DNA of 64,000 nt from contig JAQFVV010012416.1 of the NCBI GenBank assembly GCA_028023455.1, forward strand, positions 9,307,967 to 9,371,966. The letters run 5' to 3'. This DNA is from Epiperipatus broadwayi (taxonomy: Eukaryota > Onychophora > Udeonychophora > Euonychophora > Peripatidae). Numbering within the stretch: the stretch's first letter is position 1; the number at the start of each line of letters is the position of its first letter. The notes beneath the pieces were generated by a model. It was not told where the DNA came from. It was given only the letters and a program-made list of their open reading frames with translations, and did not search any database. The translations under genes were made by a program, and so were the position numbers. Shown here piece by piece: positions 1-10,237 of this stretch.

Positions 1-261
1 AAACAAAATAAAATTATACTATTCTGCAAGCGCTTTCAAGAGACATGCTCTCATCTTCATAGCTCTAAGTGAATTAATTATATGCAATTATGCAAAGTTC
101 AGGTTAATTGCTCCATTTTCTTGAGATCATGAAACATGTGTCCCTGCGGTTGATGGCATTGGAATCCATCGCTATGAAGCAGGCCTCCTTCACTTTTCTT
201 TTTAAATCGTGCCTTTCTTTGCAGACCAGGCTGACATCTTGAGGTTCACACTGGTGTCCTG

Positions 262-516
262 TTATTTTTTTTTTTTTTTTTGATGAATTGCAAAAATTGA
301 ATGTGATGGATCTGACTGAGCTTTAATATACGCATATTTATGTTGTTGTAATCTGGTTTGTATTGCTGCCTTGGTCTCCCCATAATATGAGGCTCTACAA
401 TTTGCATGAGTGCATGCAATATTATAAACGGCTTGAGGTGTTTGAGACAGTGCTAATTTATCTTTAGTGTTGTTAAGCAATCCGTTAAAATTAGGGAGGG
501 GGGTACGAACAAACAA
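262..516 (-). pseudogene. PLE GIY-YIG endonuclease fragment (left arm)
   Basis: This reading frame has the order expected of a PLE GIY-YIG nuclease: a YNIAC strand, the cysteine-rich CTHANC segment, SYYGET (the YIG-type motif with its following Gly-Glu-Thr) and an arginine/histidine helix (TRLQQHKY). A run of A (T on +, near 265-281) interrupts the frame just after FAIHQ. Beyond it the same protein continues in another frame with conserved K-KEA and NAINRK segments down to about base 130. It is broken by this homopolymer shift and lacks an RT on this side. It is the inverted partner of 939-1300. Confidence 0.7.
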
Positions 517-535
517 ATAAGTAAAATATCTAGAT

Positions 536-934
536 TTGTTGGTTCAACGTGAACACACACACTTGACATACAAAATGTTTGTGAAGCTAGTAGATGTAAG
601 AGGCCATATCCAACCCAGTTCCATCACACCCACCAACCATAAATTAGCTGGGCTCACGTCTTTTCTGCACAGGAACCAACAGCTGTGTAAGTTGGATGCA
701 GATAGGAAGACAAATTTAATATTATACAGGGAAGACTTACTGAAGATGGGGTTCAAACACAAGCTGATCGACAGAAAGGTCATACATTTCAACAATAAAG
801 TAACCAACAATACACTCAATGTGCATACACACAGGCTGCTGCTGCCATACATTCCTAATTTACATAATAAATTTTATGAAATATTTAACAGACAGTTTCA
901 ACTAACCTTTTGTACCCCCCCCCATCAGTTCTAA
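536..934 (+). pseudogene. PLE reverse transcriptase C-terminal/linker fragment
   Basis: The frame covers the region between RT thumb and endonuclease of a PLE. It has a basic helical stretch (about residues 40-90) and then LLLPYIPNLHNKF, the familiar LPY-P linker before the GIY-YIG domain. Catalytic RT motifs are absent, so it is 5'-truncated. A frameshift in the C-run near 917-923 separates it from the endonuclease frame starting at 939. The methionine at the start is not meaningful, since the frame is simply open from there. Confidence 0.65.
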
Positions 935-938
935 CAGA

Positions 939-1300
939 TTGCTTAACAACATTAAAGATAAATTAGCACTGTCTCAAACACCTCAAGCCATTTATAATAT
1001 TGCATGCACTCATGCAAATTGTAGAGCCTCATATTATGGGGAGACCAAGGCAGCAATACAAACCAGATTACAACAACATAAATATGCGTATATTAAAGCT
1101 CAGTCAGATCCATCACGTTATTCAATTTTTGCAATTCATCAAAAAAAAAAAAAATAACAGGACACCAATGTGAACCTCAAGATGTCAGCCAGGTCTGCAA
1201 AGAAAGGCACAATTTAAAAAGAAAAGTGAAGGAGGCCTGCTTCATAGTGATGGATTCCAATGCCATCAACCGCAAGGACACATGTTTCACGATCTCAAGA
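939..1300 (+). pseudogene. PLE GIY-YIG endonuclease fragment (right arm)
   Basis: It carries the same motifs as the inverted copy at 262-516: YNIAC, CTHANC, SYYGET and TRLQQHKY. After the A-run at 1141-1154 the frame shifts and continues with a GHQCEP segment, KVKEAC and NAINRK, which match the C-terminal end of PLE nucleases. This is the copy in normal order behind the RT linker. The homopolymer shift and the stops make it inactive. Confidence 0.7.
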
Positions 1301-1559
1301 AAATGGAACAATTAACCTGAACTTTGCATAATTGCATATAATTAATTCATTTAGAGCTATGAAGATGAGAGCACGTTTCTTGAAAGCGCTTGCAGAATAG
1401 TATAATTTTATTTTGTTTTAATTATAAAATAGCTTTGCATTCAGGTGCAATAGCGCCTATATTATTTTACAAGTATTTATTCGCACGCAAAGTTTTCGAG
1501 TTAGATTTGAATTAAAAGAAATGTCATGCACAGCATGTTAATGTGTTTGTTTGTATTTA

Positions 1560-1795
1560 AAAACTTCTACCTATATTATGAGCTTATAAACATCATATGA
1601 TCACCATTTCTTATGCTTGCTTATAACTGTTATTAAACCAGGCAAAACTCTCTAAATATATTGCCACTCAGTGCAAGCCAGAGTAATCAATGGATGCCAG
1701 AAGGCTTGTGCATAAAATCCCCATCTAGTGCTTACTCATCCAATATCCCCAGATTAGTTTCTGGTTTGTGGCCTTCAACAGTGAGGAGATACAAG
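1560..1795 (-). repeat. Hammerhead repeat family R, inverted copy
   Basis: This minus-strand copy of the roughly 450-bp repeat family also seen at 16840-18240 runs from a hammerhead-like core (1737-1787) to the tail near 1590 (GATCACCATTTCTTATGC as read on +). The core has the sequence CTGTTGA, an A-to-T change at an invariant position, so cleavage should be lost. It lies head-to-head with the copy beginning at 1796, with only a few bases between. Confidence 0.7.
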
Positions 1796-1975
1796 GCTTC
1801 TCACTGATGAAGGCCACAAACCAGAAACTAGTCTGGGGATATTGGATGAGTAGGCACTAGATGGGGATTTTATGCACAAGCCTTCTAGCATCCATTGAGT
1901 ACTCTGGCTTGCATTGAATGGCAATATGTATAGAGAGTTTTTGCCTCTTTTAATACTATGAGCTTATTGTTAAAA
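1796..1975 (+). repeat. Hammerhead repeat family R, direct copy
   Basis: Plus-strand unit: a hammerhead core at 1798-1839, then the conserved segments GGCACTAGAT, TTTTATGCACAAGCCTTCT and GAGAGTTTTTGCCT. It mirrors 1560-1795, so the locus can fold into a long hairpin centred near 1791. The tail breaks off around 1975, before the repeat's usual GATCATGTGATG segment. Confidence 0.7.
1798..1839 (+). ncRNA. Type I hammerhead ribozyme motif (family R)
   Basis: The core CTGATGA is at 1804-1810 and GAA at 1824-1826. Stem III is the self-complementary ACTAGT, ending in U, followed by C at 1833 as the cleavage nucleotide. Stem I pairs the bases before the core (1798-1803) with TGGGGA at 1834-1839, six pairs including wobbles. 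Stem II is weak in this copy (two G-C pairs under an A-A mismatch). Very short palindromic stem III is known from hammerheads in PLEs and metazoan retrozymes, which are thought to act as dimers. All invariant core bases are present. Confidence 0.6.
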
Positions 1976-2950
1976 TCATTATATAAATTTTCCAAGAGAA
2001 TTGTTATCTTAGTGTAGTTCAAAATATTCAATCATTCAATTTTTAACGCTGATAATTTCAACTATTCAAGATTAACTGTAACAGTTACTTATTTATTTAT
2101 AGAAATTGCTTGATCTAGATAATTCACAAAATTCTCCTTATGTATGAAAACATCATTTATAGTGGGAGCTATTGTTTTAAGTAATTAATGAAAAAAAAAA
2201 CGTATAGTGATGTGGAGACACAAACGCATAGAAATAAAAATAAAATATATGATCTAGGCATAATAAGAGACTATCTCAATTCTTTATATATAATGCAATA
2301 CAAGTGATAAGATTATTTTCTAGAAAGCTAAAGTTACCCTTTTGGAAAAGAATTAAACAGACGTTTCTAGTAATATATATATATATAATTCTGATTTATT
2401 AAAAACTTCTTACAATATTAAGAGGGGATTGGAGTTAATTAAACTATAAATAGATGTTGATAATTACGTGTTGTTTTAAAAATCGAAATTTATTACTATT
2501 TGATGATAAATTCCAATTTACTTTTGGCTATTGTTTGGTAATTTTGAATTGGTATAATTTGGTTTCAATATAATACTCTGTATATGTAAATGAATTTCAT
2601 GTTAATTGAAAGGAGAATTTTGATTCTTCTTTGAGGCTTTAAACTAATAGAAAAAGGCTTATTCCTAATGTCCATTCTAAAGTTCTTATTGCTCCCCCTG
2701 TTATTATTATATGATTATTCATATAGTATACAAACATGGATGGGCTACTCAATAATTTTCATCAGTGAGTTTATGATGAGTTTATGGATTTTATTTCTGA
2801 ATTTAAAATCAAGAAACACCATGGTTTTTCTTCTCAGTTGCTGATATAGAAATATCAGGTAAGTTTTGTTGAAAGCAAAATGAAGATGTGTGAATGAACT
2901 AGTTTTAAATAGATATTTACAATTACCATAAAATTACAGCTTTTACCTTC
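1976..2950. other. No recognised feature
   Basis: A/T-rich DNA with short A-runs and a TA dinucleotide tract near 2373-2386. I see no ORF or repeat I can assign. Confidence 0.5.
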
Positions 2951-2952
2951 AG

Positions 2953-3067
2953 GCAACTGTGAAGTCACTAGCCAAGGCAGCAATTGGTGGATGAAAGCAG
3001 AGGATGCTAAGAATTCCAATTTATGGATCCAGGATACTATCAATGATGAGGGTTTTCTTGAAAGTTT
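2953..3067 (+). CDS. Candidate internal exon, product unrecognised
   Basis: A 115-bp open stretch preceded by a pyrimidine-rich acceptor (TTTTACCTTCAG, ending 2952) and followed by a donor-like GTAAGG at 3068. In the frame starting at 2955 it reads 37 codons without a stop, including NCEVTSQGSNWWMK and LWIQDTINDEGF. This is compositionally much richer than the surrounding DNA. The frame hits TAA directly after the donor, as expected if the exon ends there. I do not recognise the domain. It could be chance or a fragment of an unfamiliar element, and no neighbouring exon was found in the window. Confidence 0.35.
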
Positions 3068-3109
3068 GTAAGGTTAGTTATATTTATTTATATATTGGAT
3101 TGTGTCCAT

Positions 3110-3365
3110 CATCTAATATAAGCAATGAATGTCTTCAGAAAAAGTTGAACTTTGTTTAAAACTTCCAAATACATTCAACTATTAGTAATGGCACAAAGGT
3201 TAGTATATGCACAACGTTTCAAGAGGTATTATTCTTCTTCAGGTATTGCTAACCTAACCAATGATAATACTAGCATGGGAATCGAATCTGGGTCCTTAGA
3301 TACTTGAATATTTAATTTTAAGGTAATGCTCTAGCCAACTGAGCCATCCTGCCAAAGGCAACAGT
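3110..3365 (-). mobile_element. tRNA-derived SINE, family 2
   Basis: Read on the minus strand, this has a pol III A box (TGGCTCAGTTGGCTAG, near 3336-3351), a B box-like GATTCGATTCCCATG (near 3277-3291) and a hammerhead-like segment (CTGAAGAAG ... CTCTTGAAACGTT, near 3215-3243). A tail shared with copies at 5985, 12700 and 16498 follows. Directly upstream, at 3366-3470, lies a PLE C-terminal coding relic. Confidence 0.65.
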
Positions 3366-3470
3366 CAGTAGAAATTACATATACTTATCTATGAGGTTCC
3401 TCCTGATTTCTCCACTTTTTCCTAAGAGCAAAGCTGATGAGTAGTTTCCATACATTATGTATTGCAACAG
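3366..3470 (-). pseudogene. PLE C-terminal coding relic
   Basis: Minus-strand translation gives NVWKLLISFALRKKW, closely matching NVWKPLINFALTKK encoded at about 5890-5930. Only the last few dozen codons of the endonuclease ORF remain. Its downstream neighbour is SINE family 2, as in the other PLE copy. Confidence 0.5.
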
Positions 3471-3479
3471 GGCAGGTAT

Positions 3480-4200
3480 AATCAAACACTGTTGCGATAA
3501 TTAAACAAATACGTATTCGTATACTTAACGCATTATTAAATATATATATATCTTATTATTAACGTATTATTAAAAATATATTACTTTACTAACAAAACTA
3601 ATATTTACAAGTTGATGTACAATCAACGGTCATTTGCGTGGTCCTATTGAATTGATTTACTTATTTAATTAAAAAGAACTCACAAAAGAGGTATGGGGGG
3701 TTATACACTTGCTCTGATTTTTTCTCTTTCTTTTGCCAAACCCAGCTATACACATCGCTATGTATATGTGTGAGTGCATTTTTGAACCATTAAAAATGAA
3801 AATTCACAAAATAAATAATAAAAAAAAAACATTTTGTTTGATAAACTTTTTAAATATATACATATTAAGTCAACAAAAGAACTATAACGGTCAAGATGGA
3901 AGACAGTGATTTTGCAGAACAATGGAAGTAATTATTATAAAAATCTTGGAATGTCTAATTCTAATTAAATATTAATTGGAAAGAAATAGGTGTAAAAAGC
4001 TTTTGTGGTGCATTCCAACAAAGGCATATAGAATGTGATTGGAAATATAATTGAAAATGAATGGAAAGAAAGATAAATTTGATAATTTAAAAAAAAAAAG
4101 AATTAAGGTAGTATAAGTTTGGACAGAGAAGAAGGCAGACGTTAGACTGATATACAGAAATAAGAATCCAGAAATCAGATTATATATTGAAAAAATATGG
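3480..4200. other. No recognised feature
   Basis: A/T-rich DNA with microsatellite-like TA tracts (about 3539-3551). Open frames here are low-complexity and not convincing. Confidence 0.5.
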
Positions 4201-4214
4201 TCAGGCTGGGGTAG

Positions 4215-4362
4215 AAGCTTCAACGTGCGAGGTGTTCGAATCCTTCCCCTGAATGTATAGCAGCTGCCGATATCGGAGAAGGGACGTCAAGCCCGGAGAA
4301 TTCTCCTCAATAAGCAACAATGTTGAATCGCCACAAGAGGAAGAAAATAAATAAATAAATGG
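4215..4362 (+). mobile_element. tRNA-like SINE fragment with AAAT tail
   Basis: A B box-like GGTGTTCGAATCC at 4231-4243 is followed by a G/C-richer body (TGCCGATATCGGAGAAGG) and ends in an AAATAAATAAAT run at 4346-4360. The A box is not clear, so the copy is probably 5'-truncated. This is a different SINE family from those at 4551 and 5985. Confidence 0.45.
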
Positions 4363-4550
4363 ACTTTAGCCATGGAACCCGAACTTCAAAAAAAAAAAAC
4401 AAAGTTCGTTCACTGACAAAGGACCGGAGATTCCCTTTTCACCAGATGAATTCGATCAATTCCCCGGGAAATGCAGGTATTATTTTTCCTATTTGCATAT
4501 ATATGTCACGAAATTGAGAAAACTGTTATTTGACACAATTGTGAATTTAA

Positions 4551-4635
4551 CGCGACTGCCTTGCACTTGCAGGCAGTTGCCCGGGTTGCGGGTTCGCATC
4601 CCGGCCGATGTTATGACATTTTAAAAAAAAAAAAA
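4551..4635 (+). mobile_element. tRNA-derived SINE, family 1 (5'-truncated)
   Basis: It shares GGTTGCGGGTTCGCATCCCG and the block CCGATGTTATGACA with the family 1 copies at 11164, 11823, 19810 and 55171, and ends in poly(A) at 4622-4634. The A-box region is missing, and the GCGACTGCCTTGCACTTG arm is at the start. Confidence 0.65.
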
Positions 4636-4639
4636 TTAT

Positions 4640-5290
4640 TTTCTTTGCCCGGAGAGGTCAAACTATTTTCTACGGAATTTATTAGTGTATAAATTAGTCC
4701 AATTAAATCTTCGTGCAAAATACATATAATAGCATATTTGTGTGTGTGGGAGTTTTGGCAAAGAGAAAAAAAAGCAAACAAAAAAAAAAAAAACTGATAT
4801 GAATCTTTGATTCAAAAGTGAAAAGAGACACTAATTCAACTGATGTAAATAATATATGTTCTTTTTTATAGATACGTAAATACCATTACTAATAAATATG
4901 TATAAAATGAATGGTTTTGTTTTTGTGTTATGAGTTTTTTTTTTAATGGAAAGAAAAAGGTAGGATTAGATCTACTGTCGGTAAATTTTAGCACCAGCCC
5001 TGAGCAGAGCTAGTCCAGGGGCATTTCCATATTGGTATTCCAGCTATCCCAGCATAATTCTTATAGAAATATAGGATTGGCGCTTGAGGTCATAAAGTGA
5101 TGCTCATAAATGTGCTGGGCGATAAAATGGAATAATTTAATGAATAAATATTTTTTTAAAAACAATTACGCATATACGTGTATCGTTATATATACATACA
5201 CGCAATCTTTCAAGATTATATATATGTGCATAAAATATATATGGAAAACGGTACATCACGTTATAGTATAGACACACTAAGTTGATTTAT
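4640..5290. other. Unassigned; one G/C-richer repeat-like patch
   Basis: The patch at about 4980-5130 (CACCAGCCCTGAGCAGAGC onward) is more G/C-rich than its flanks and is followed by A/T-rich DNA. It may be a decayed SINE, but I see no clear A and B boxes. Confidence 0.3.
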
Positions 5291-5296
5291 GGGAAA

Positions 5297-5945
5297 TTTT
5301 CTTCTTTGTATCTTTTCTTTTCTATCCTATTTTTTTGCATTTTCCCAATTGAACATATGTTCACTGGTATATATATATATAGTCTGCTATCTTAGACACA
5401 TGTTTTCTCTCTTCTAATCATCAGTTTGCATTCTTGCAAGCACTTTTCAAAAGAAAAAAACAATTACTGGTACTGCAGTCAAAAGTACCAGATAAAATAA
5501 GAAAAATTTGCAATCAGTATAATATCAGAACAGCTTTCCATAGACATACTACACTATGAAGAGTTCTAACATTTTCAAAACCTAAACTTAAAATGCTGAA
5601 AAGAAAAAACTACATCTATGAAATACCATGTGAATGTGGAAGAATATATATCGGTGAGACCTGTCAACTCATTGAAAAGTGCTTATAATAACACAAACTG
5701 ATGATTAGAAGAGAGAAAGCAGATGTATCTAAGGTAGCAGATCATGTTTGTACCAATGAACATATGTTCAACTGGGAAAATACAAAAATATTGGATATAG
5801 AAAAAAAGATATAAAAAAGAAAATTTAAAGAAGCTACTCACATGACAATGGCAAACAACCCCATAAGTCAACTTAATGTGACTGTATATAATGTATGGAA
5901 ACCACTAATCAACTTTGCTCTTACAAAAAAAAGTGAAGAAATCAG
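5297..5945 (+). pseudogene. PLE GIY-YIG endonuclease with inverted 5' arm
   Basis: Plus-strand translation from about 5460 gives the PLE linker (KIRKICNQYNIRTAFHR) and then YEIPCECGRIYIGET, the GIY-YIG motif with its cysteine pair. A helix with HKLMIRREKADVSKVADH, a TNEHMFNWENTKILD segment, RKFKEATHM and NVWKPLINFA follow. Stops interrupt it after KCL and after the basic linker. The stretch 5297-5453 is the reverse complement of 5670-5824, so part of the nuclease is duplicated in inverted orientation upstream, as at 1-1419. Confidence 0.7.
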
Positions 5946-5984
5946 GATGAACCTCATAAATAAGTGTATAAACTTTCTACTGAC

Positions 5985-6245
5985 TGTTGCCTTCGGGAGA
6001 ATGGCTCAGTTATCATAAAATTCAATATTCAAAAATCTAAAGGTCCAAGTTGGATTCCCATGCTAGTACTGTCACTAGTCAAGCCAGGAACACCTGAAGA
6101 AGAGGGGGAAATAATACCTCTTGAAATGTTGTACACATACTAATCTGTGTGCTATTATTAACAGTTGAATATATTTGGAATATTTAAATAAAGTTAAATT
6201 TTTCTAAAGACATTCAATACTTAACATTACACAATGGAAATAGTC
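5985..6245 (+). mobile_element. tRNA-derived SINE, family 2, behind PLE
   Basis: An A box-like GAATGGCTCAGTT (about 6000-6012) and a B box-like GTTGGATTCCCATG (6049-6062) are present. A hammerhead-like segment (6091-6133) and the shared tail (AACAGTTGAATATATTTGG; TCTAAAGACATTCAA) follow. It directly follows the PLE coding end, in the same order and strand relation as the copy at 3110-3470. Confidence 0.65.
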
Positions 6246-6299
6246 CATTCAATGATCACTTTTTATTTAATTATTTACAACTATAGATCACTTTCAAGT

Positions 6300-8100
6300 G
6301 AAGGAAGATTGCCTGAATTCAAAAAAATGTCTAATATTAAACGGAACATTATTGAACTTTGTGAAGTTAGAAGAAACAATGAAGAGAAAATTGATTTAAA
6401 AGGTAGACAATAATTATATTAAAAAGCACAATTATTGAAAGCACTCATGAAATGGGATTCATAACTGGAAAAACAACATTGCAAAAATTGATATTGTATC
6501 AACAGGGTGGAAAAATTAGTTATTCAATTTAATGTAGGATATCAAATATAAAAAATGGTTGTCCCAACAAGTTCTCATCATGATGAAAAAATAGCAGATA
6601 TTTATATGAATGTACAGAAAGCTTTTGATCAAATCAAACATTTTAAAATTATGAAGATTTTAATGCTACAATTGTGATTGAAAGATAAAAGTGCTGTGAT
6701 TAAATTTGATTACGAGAGAAATGAGGACAGGAACTTGTGGAGATCACAAAAAACTTTGAATTACGATTTTTTTAAAAAAAAAATACTAAATGCAAATGGA
6801 TATAGAAGCATCTATATGAAGATAGAGAAGAAATGGATTATACTTTGACTAACAGAAAATATGTATTTCAAGATAATAATGTTCTTAATAGATTTGAGAC
6901 AAGAAATCATAATCAATTAATGAGATATAAATTGCATGTTAATACAAAACTAGAGATAAAAATTATTAAGGAAAACAGTATCCATAGCTGATATTCCTAA
7001 TCCTCAGAAACATTACAATACATTTTAATTAGAATTTGCAAAACATTTTAAAATTTTAACAGATTTTGAAGATGGTTCAAAATTAAATAAAATCAATAGA
7101 AAGATAAAGATTCGCTATGAAAAATGTTAACACAGATAGATAGCATAAAAAAACAGCAATTGACCAGATGTGCTATTGAAATGATAATTTATGAAAAAAT
7201 ATGAAAATAAATATATGTGATCCATTAAGAAAAATTGAATATTTAGAGTTTTGTAAAATGGTATGAAAAAGTTAATAAGAAAATAAATTGTTAATAAGTA
7301 AGGAAAGCTATAGAAGAGAATGAAAATCTTAAAAGTGTAAAAGACCATTTTGATATTGGTGCAAAATATATTTTTGCAATAAGAAAAAAAGATGGGATTA
7401 TTACTAAAACGAGATATCATGAAATGTGTAGAACAGTTCTATAAAGAATTATATAGTAATAAAGAATATATATATATATTACATTCATTGCATTTTCTGA
7501 AGTGTCCAGCATTTTAAATAGAAAAGTGAGACATACAATTAAATAAAGAAGGGAAAAGTTCCAGGTAATGATGGAATTATAATCCACAACCCATACCTTA
7601 AAAGAAGCAAATAATGAAATAGAAAAATTATTAGAAAAGTTACATACCAAATGTCTAAATGATAAAGATGTACCAAATGAATGGAAAAATGCAATAGTAA
7701 TATTAATATTTTAAAAAGGTGATAAAGAAAACATTAGAAATTACAGACCTATCAGTCTTTTATCATTTCTACACAAAATATTTATCAAAATCATTATAAT
7801 CATTCTACAGTGAAGTTTGAATTTTAACTAACCAAAAGAGCAAGCTGGATTTAAAAATAATTTTAGCAAAGTAGATCATGTCTAAATATTGAGAGACATT
7901 ATAGAAAAGACCAATGAATATAAGTTGCCATCATGCTTTGAATTAACAGATTATGAAAAGGTAATTTGATTGTACAAACATTTCTACAGTGATTAAAGCA
8001 ACTTGTCAAGACATTTATCAAAATACAACAGCAAAGATTAGATTACATAGTAATACTAAGAAGATTAACATTTAGAAGGATATACAATATAATGACTCCA
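6300..8100 (+). pseudogene. RTE/BovB-like LINE relic, 5' part
   Basis: The endonuclease and reverse transcriptase of a non-LTR retrotransposon survive as pieces in shifting frames. IIELCEVRRNNEE (about 6350-6395) matches the start of the apurinic endonuclease domain. KDVPNEWKNAIVI and NYRPISLLS (about 7667-7760) are RT motif 2 region. EQAGFKNNFSKVDHV with IIEKTNEYKLP (about 7840-7935) is the RT fingers/palm, and DIYQNTTAKIRLH with YNDSI (about 8010-8100) leads into the GVRQGDSISP-type motif. Many stops are present. The relic is interrupted exactly here by the TIR element at 8101-10237 and continues at 10238. Confidence 0.65.
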
Positions 8101-10237
8101 TACTGTAACGGGCACATACACCGTTACATTTTTTTTTTTTATTATTAAACATGAAAAAATAAAAGTTCGCAAATAAAAACTTTTTTAAGAATTAAAAATT
8201 GAAAATTAAAAAAATCATCTAAACTCTAATATATATAAAATTATACAGATGAGAAATTAAAAAAGAAATTTTATTTAAAAAAAAAAAGTTTTAAAACTAA
8301 ATCTTCAACAAAAACTTAAAAAGATTTAGAGATAAAAATATATCTTTAGGTTTGGAAAACAAATTAATTAATCATAAAATGGAAATGATTGTTTTAATTA
8401 GATAAAAGTAAACTAGCCCTTGGGCATTTAAAATGTATAAGCAACGGTCAGATAGGAGAAAACAATAAAAACTAATAACCAATGAAAAAAATCCCTCAAA
8501 TCGGACCTCAGCGAAAGGACCATCACCATCGTCATGACGTAATGTTGAGTTAATCCGCAAAATTCATATAAAAGGAAAAAGTTTGGAAATAAATTTTAGT
8601 GAATGAAGAAAGAGCTGGGAGAGAAGAGATGTGACTATATGTGTTAGTGCAGATTGAAGGAGAAGGGATTGAAAAGACGCACTCTTCAATCCCTTCAGTC
8701 TCGTTAAAAGGAAAGAAATGACATCGTTTTTCCTATATTGAGGACCACAGGACATCGAGGGAATTAACGCTGGCTCCAAATGGCAAGCAACTGCAAGAAA
8801 TTAGAAACTATGGACTTGTTAAAACTGTAAGAACTTTATGAAATCTAATGAACGTTAATTAATTTGAAAACACTAAGAACTCTAAAATATAAACTTTCCA
8901 ATATTTTAAATAGAAGAATCTCCTATCTGACTAAATTAGTTATAATTTTATTTAATGTATTTCATTTGTAAAATCATTTCCATTTATTTATTGTTCTTTA
9001 AGTTTTTATTATGATTTCTGTTTTTCGTTAAACTAAATTATATAAATGTTAAATTAAAGTCGGGCGTGAATGGCTATATAGATTTGTGAAGTTTTATTAG
9101 GAGAGGGTAATCTTAGGTTATTCGTTTCATAGTTGAATTAGGTCAATGGATTGGATATATTGGTGTAATTAGTAGATGTAGTATGAGGTTCGCTACAGGC
9201 AGAATCGCTAGTATACGCTGCATACCCCCTTTTGCCGATGAAATGGGATCGTAAGTCAACAAAAAGGACCGCAGTCCCTTCCTATGAAGTTTTTTTTTTA
9301 TTGCTCTTCTTGTCAGATAGATGTAGTATTCCTATCTGGACGAGAGTCAATTTCTTCTCTTAACCTATATTTGTGCTGTCGTATCTGTATTACATTGAAT
9401 ACATCGATATATCAGATGGATTGATGTTGGTTTAACTGCGAACTTTTGGCCTAAGGTTAAATAAGGGATAAAATATTTTCTTTTCAAATGCAATCTATGT
9501 AGTCTATTCATACTCGGCACTCTAAATGCATTAAATTTAAGTTGGGTATAGACGCTTGCATAGATTCGTTATCGGTTAATTATGTTTTTGGTTTTCATAT
9601 TTGATCAAAATATATAGACATTTGGTAAATAATGATACCTTACGGTGAGTATCAAAAATGTATTTATTCGGATGTCTTTTAAGTTATTTGTGTCAACGCG
9701 GCATCTTATGATGAATGCTATTGGATTTCTTATAAATTTCCCTCTGCAATTCCATCAATGACTTTATATTTTGATCGTTTATGTTTATTTTGAAATGTTT
9801 TTACCCGTGTAATCTATGTAACCAATCTATACTCAACATTCTAAAACAAACTTTTATAAATCCATCTGTGCGAACTTATAAAAATTAAAATGTAAATTAA
9901 AATCTAAAATCAAAGTTAAAAATATAAGTTAAATTTTAAAATGTAAAACTGATACTAAAATAATTTTAAATCTTATATATGTTTAAATAAATGTTTGTGT
10001 GTTATTTCTGGCAGTGGTTTCCTTTATTTTGAAAATGTTTTTAGATAAGAATTATTTTATTATCTCTGCTGTTCCACTGAGCTGGTGACATTGGGCTAAC
10101 GGTCGGAATCAAAATATATAATTTTTTTTTTAAACTTACTTATCTGCCTATTATATAAATTTTCTAGGTTCAAATGCCTAGTGGCGCCCTGTAGTGTAGA
10201 TACATTAAGTATCCACTTCACCCTGATTGTTATAATA
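8101..10237. mobile_element. TA-targeted DNA transposon with TIRs (copy 1)
   Basis: It starts TACTGTAACGG at 8101 and ends TGTTATAATA at 10237, which is the inverse of the start with C/G-to-T/A decay. Removing it leaves GACTCCATACCTACAAAG, which restores the reading of the LINE relic around it (DSI-PTK), so the boundaries and a TA target duplication are well supported. The left 700 bp resembles the arm of copy 2 (38731-39348), and 9390-10030 resembles copy 2's interior in inverse orientation. No transposase is visible, so it is non-autonomous. The superfamily is uncertain; TA duplication suggests the Tc1/mariner group or a relative. Confidence 0.7.
8636..8705. repeat. Hairpin inside TIR element
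   Basis: GAAGGGATTGAA is followed at short distance by TTCAATCCCTTC, an inverted pair (about 8661-8672 and 8685-8696) able to form a 12-bp stem. Its role is unknown. Confidence 0.5.

Larger units (their letters stand above)
1..1419. mobile_element. Penelope-like element 3' part with inverted GIY-YIG arms
   Basis: About 500 bp at 1-503 reappears as its reverse complement at 917-1419, with a single-copy spacer between. Both arms encode the same GIY-YIG endonuclease region and 3' tail, and the spacer encodes the C-terminal end of a PLE reverse transcriptase. PLEs are retroelements that pair a reverse transcriptase with a GIY-YIG nuclease and often carry terminal pseudo-LTR copies, sometimes inverted. 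The arrangement here (inverted arm, RT end, direct arm) fits that. The arms differ by scattered substitutions, so this is an old copy. The left arm starts at or before base 1, so the element may extend outside the window. Confidence 0.75.

Noticed and set aside
544-852. Minus-strand open frame in the PLE spacer
   Set aside because: Shadow of the plus-strand PLE linker frame with LLLPYIPNLHNKF.
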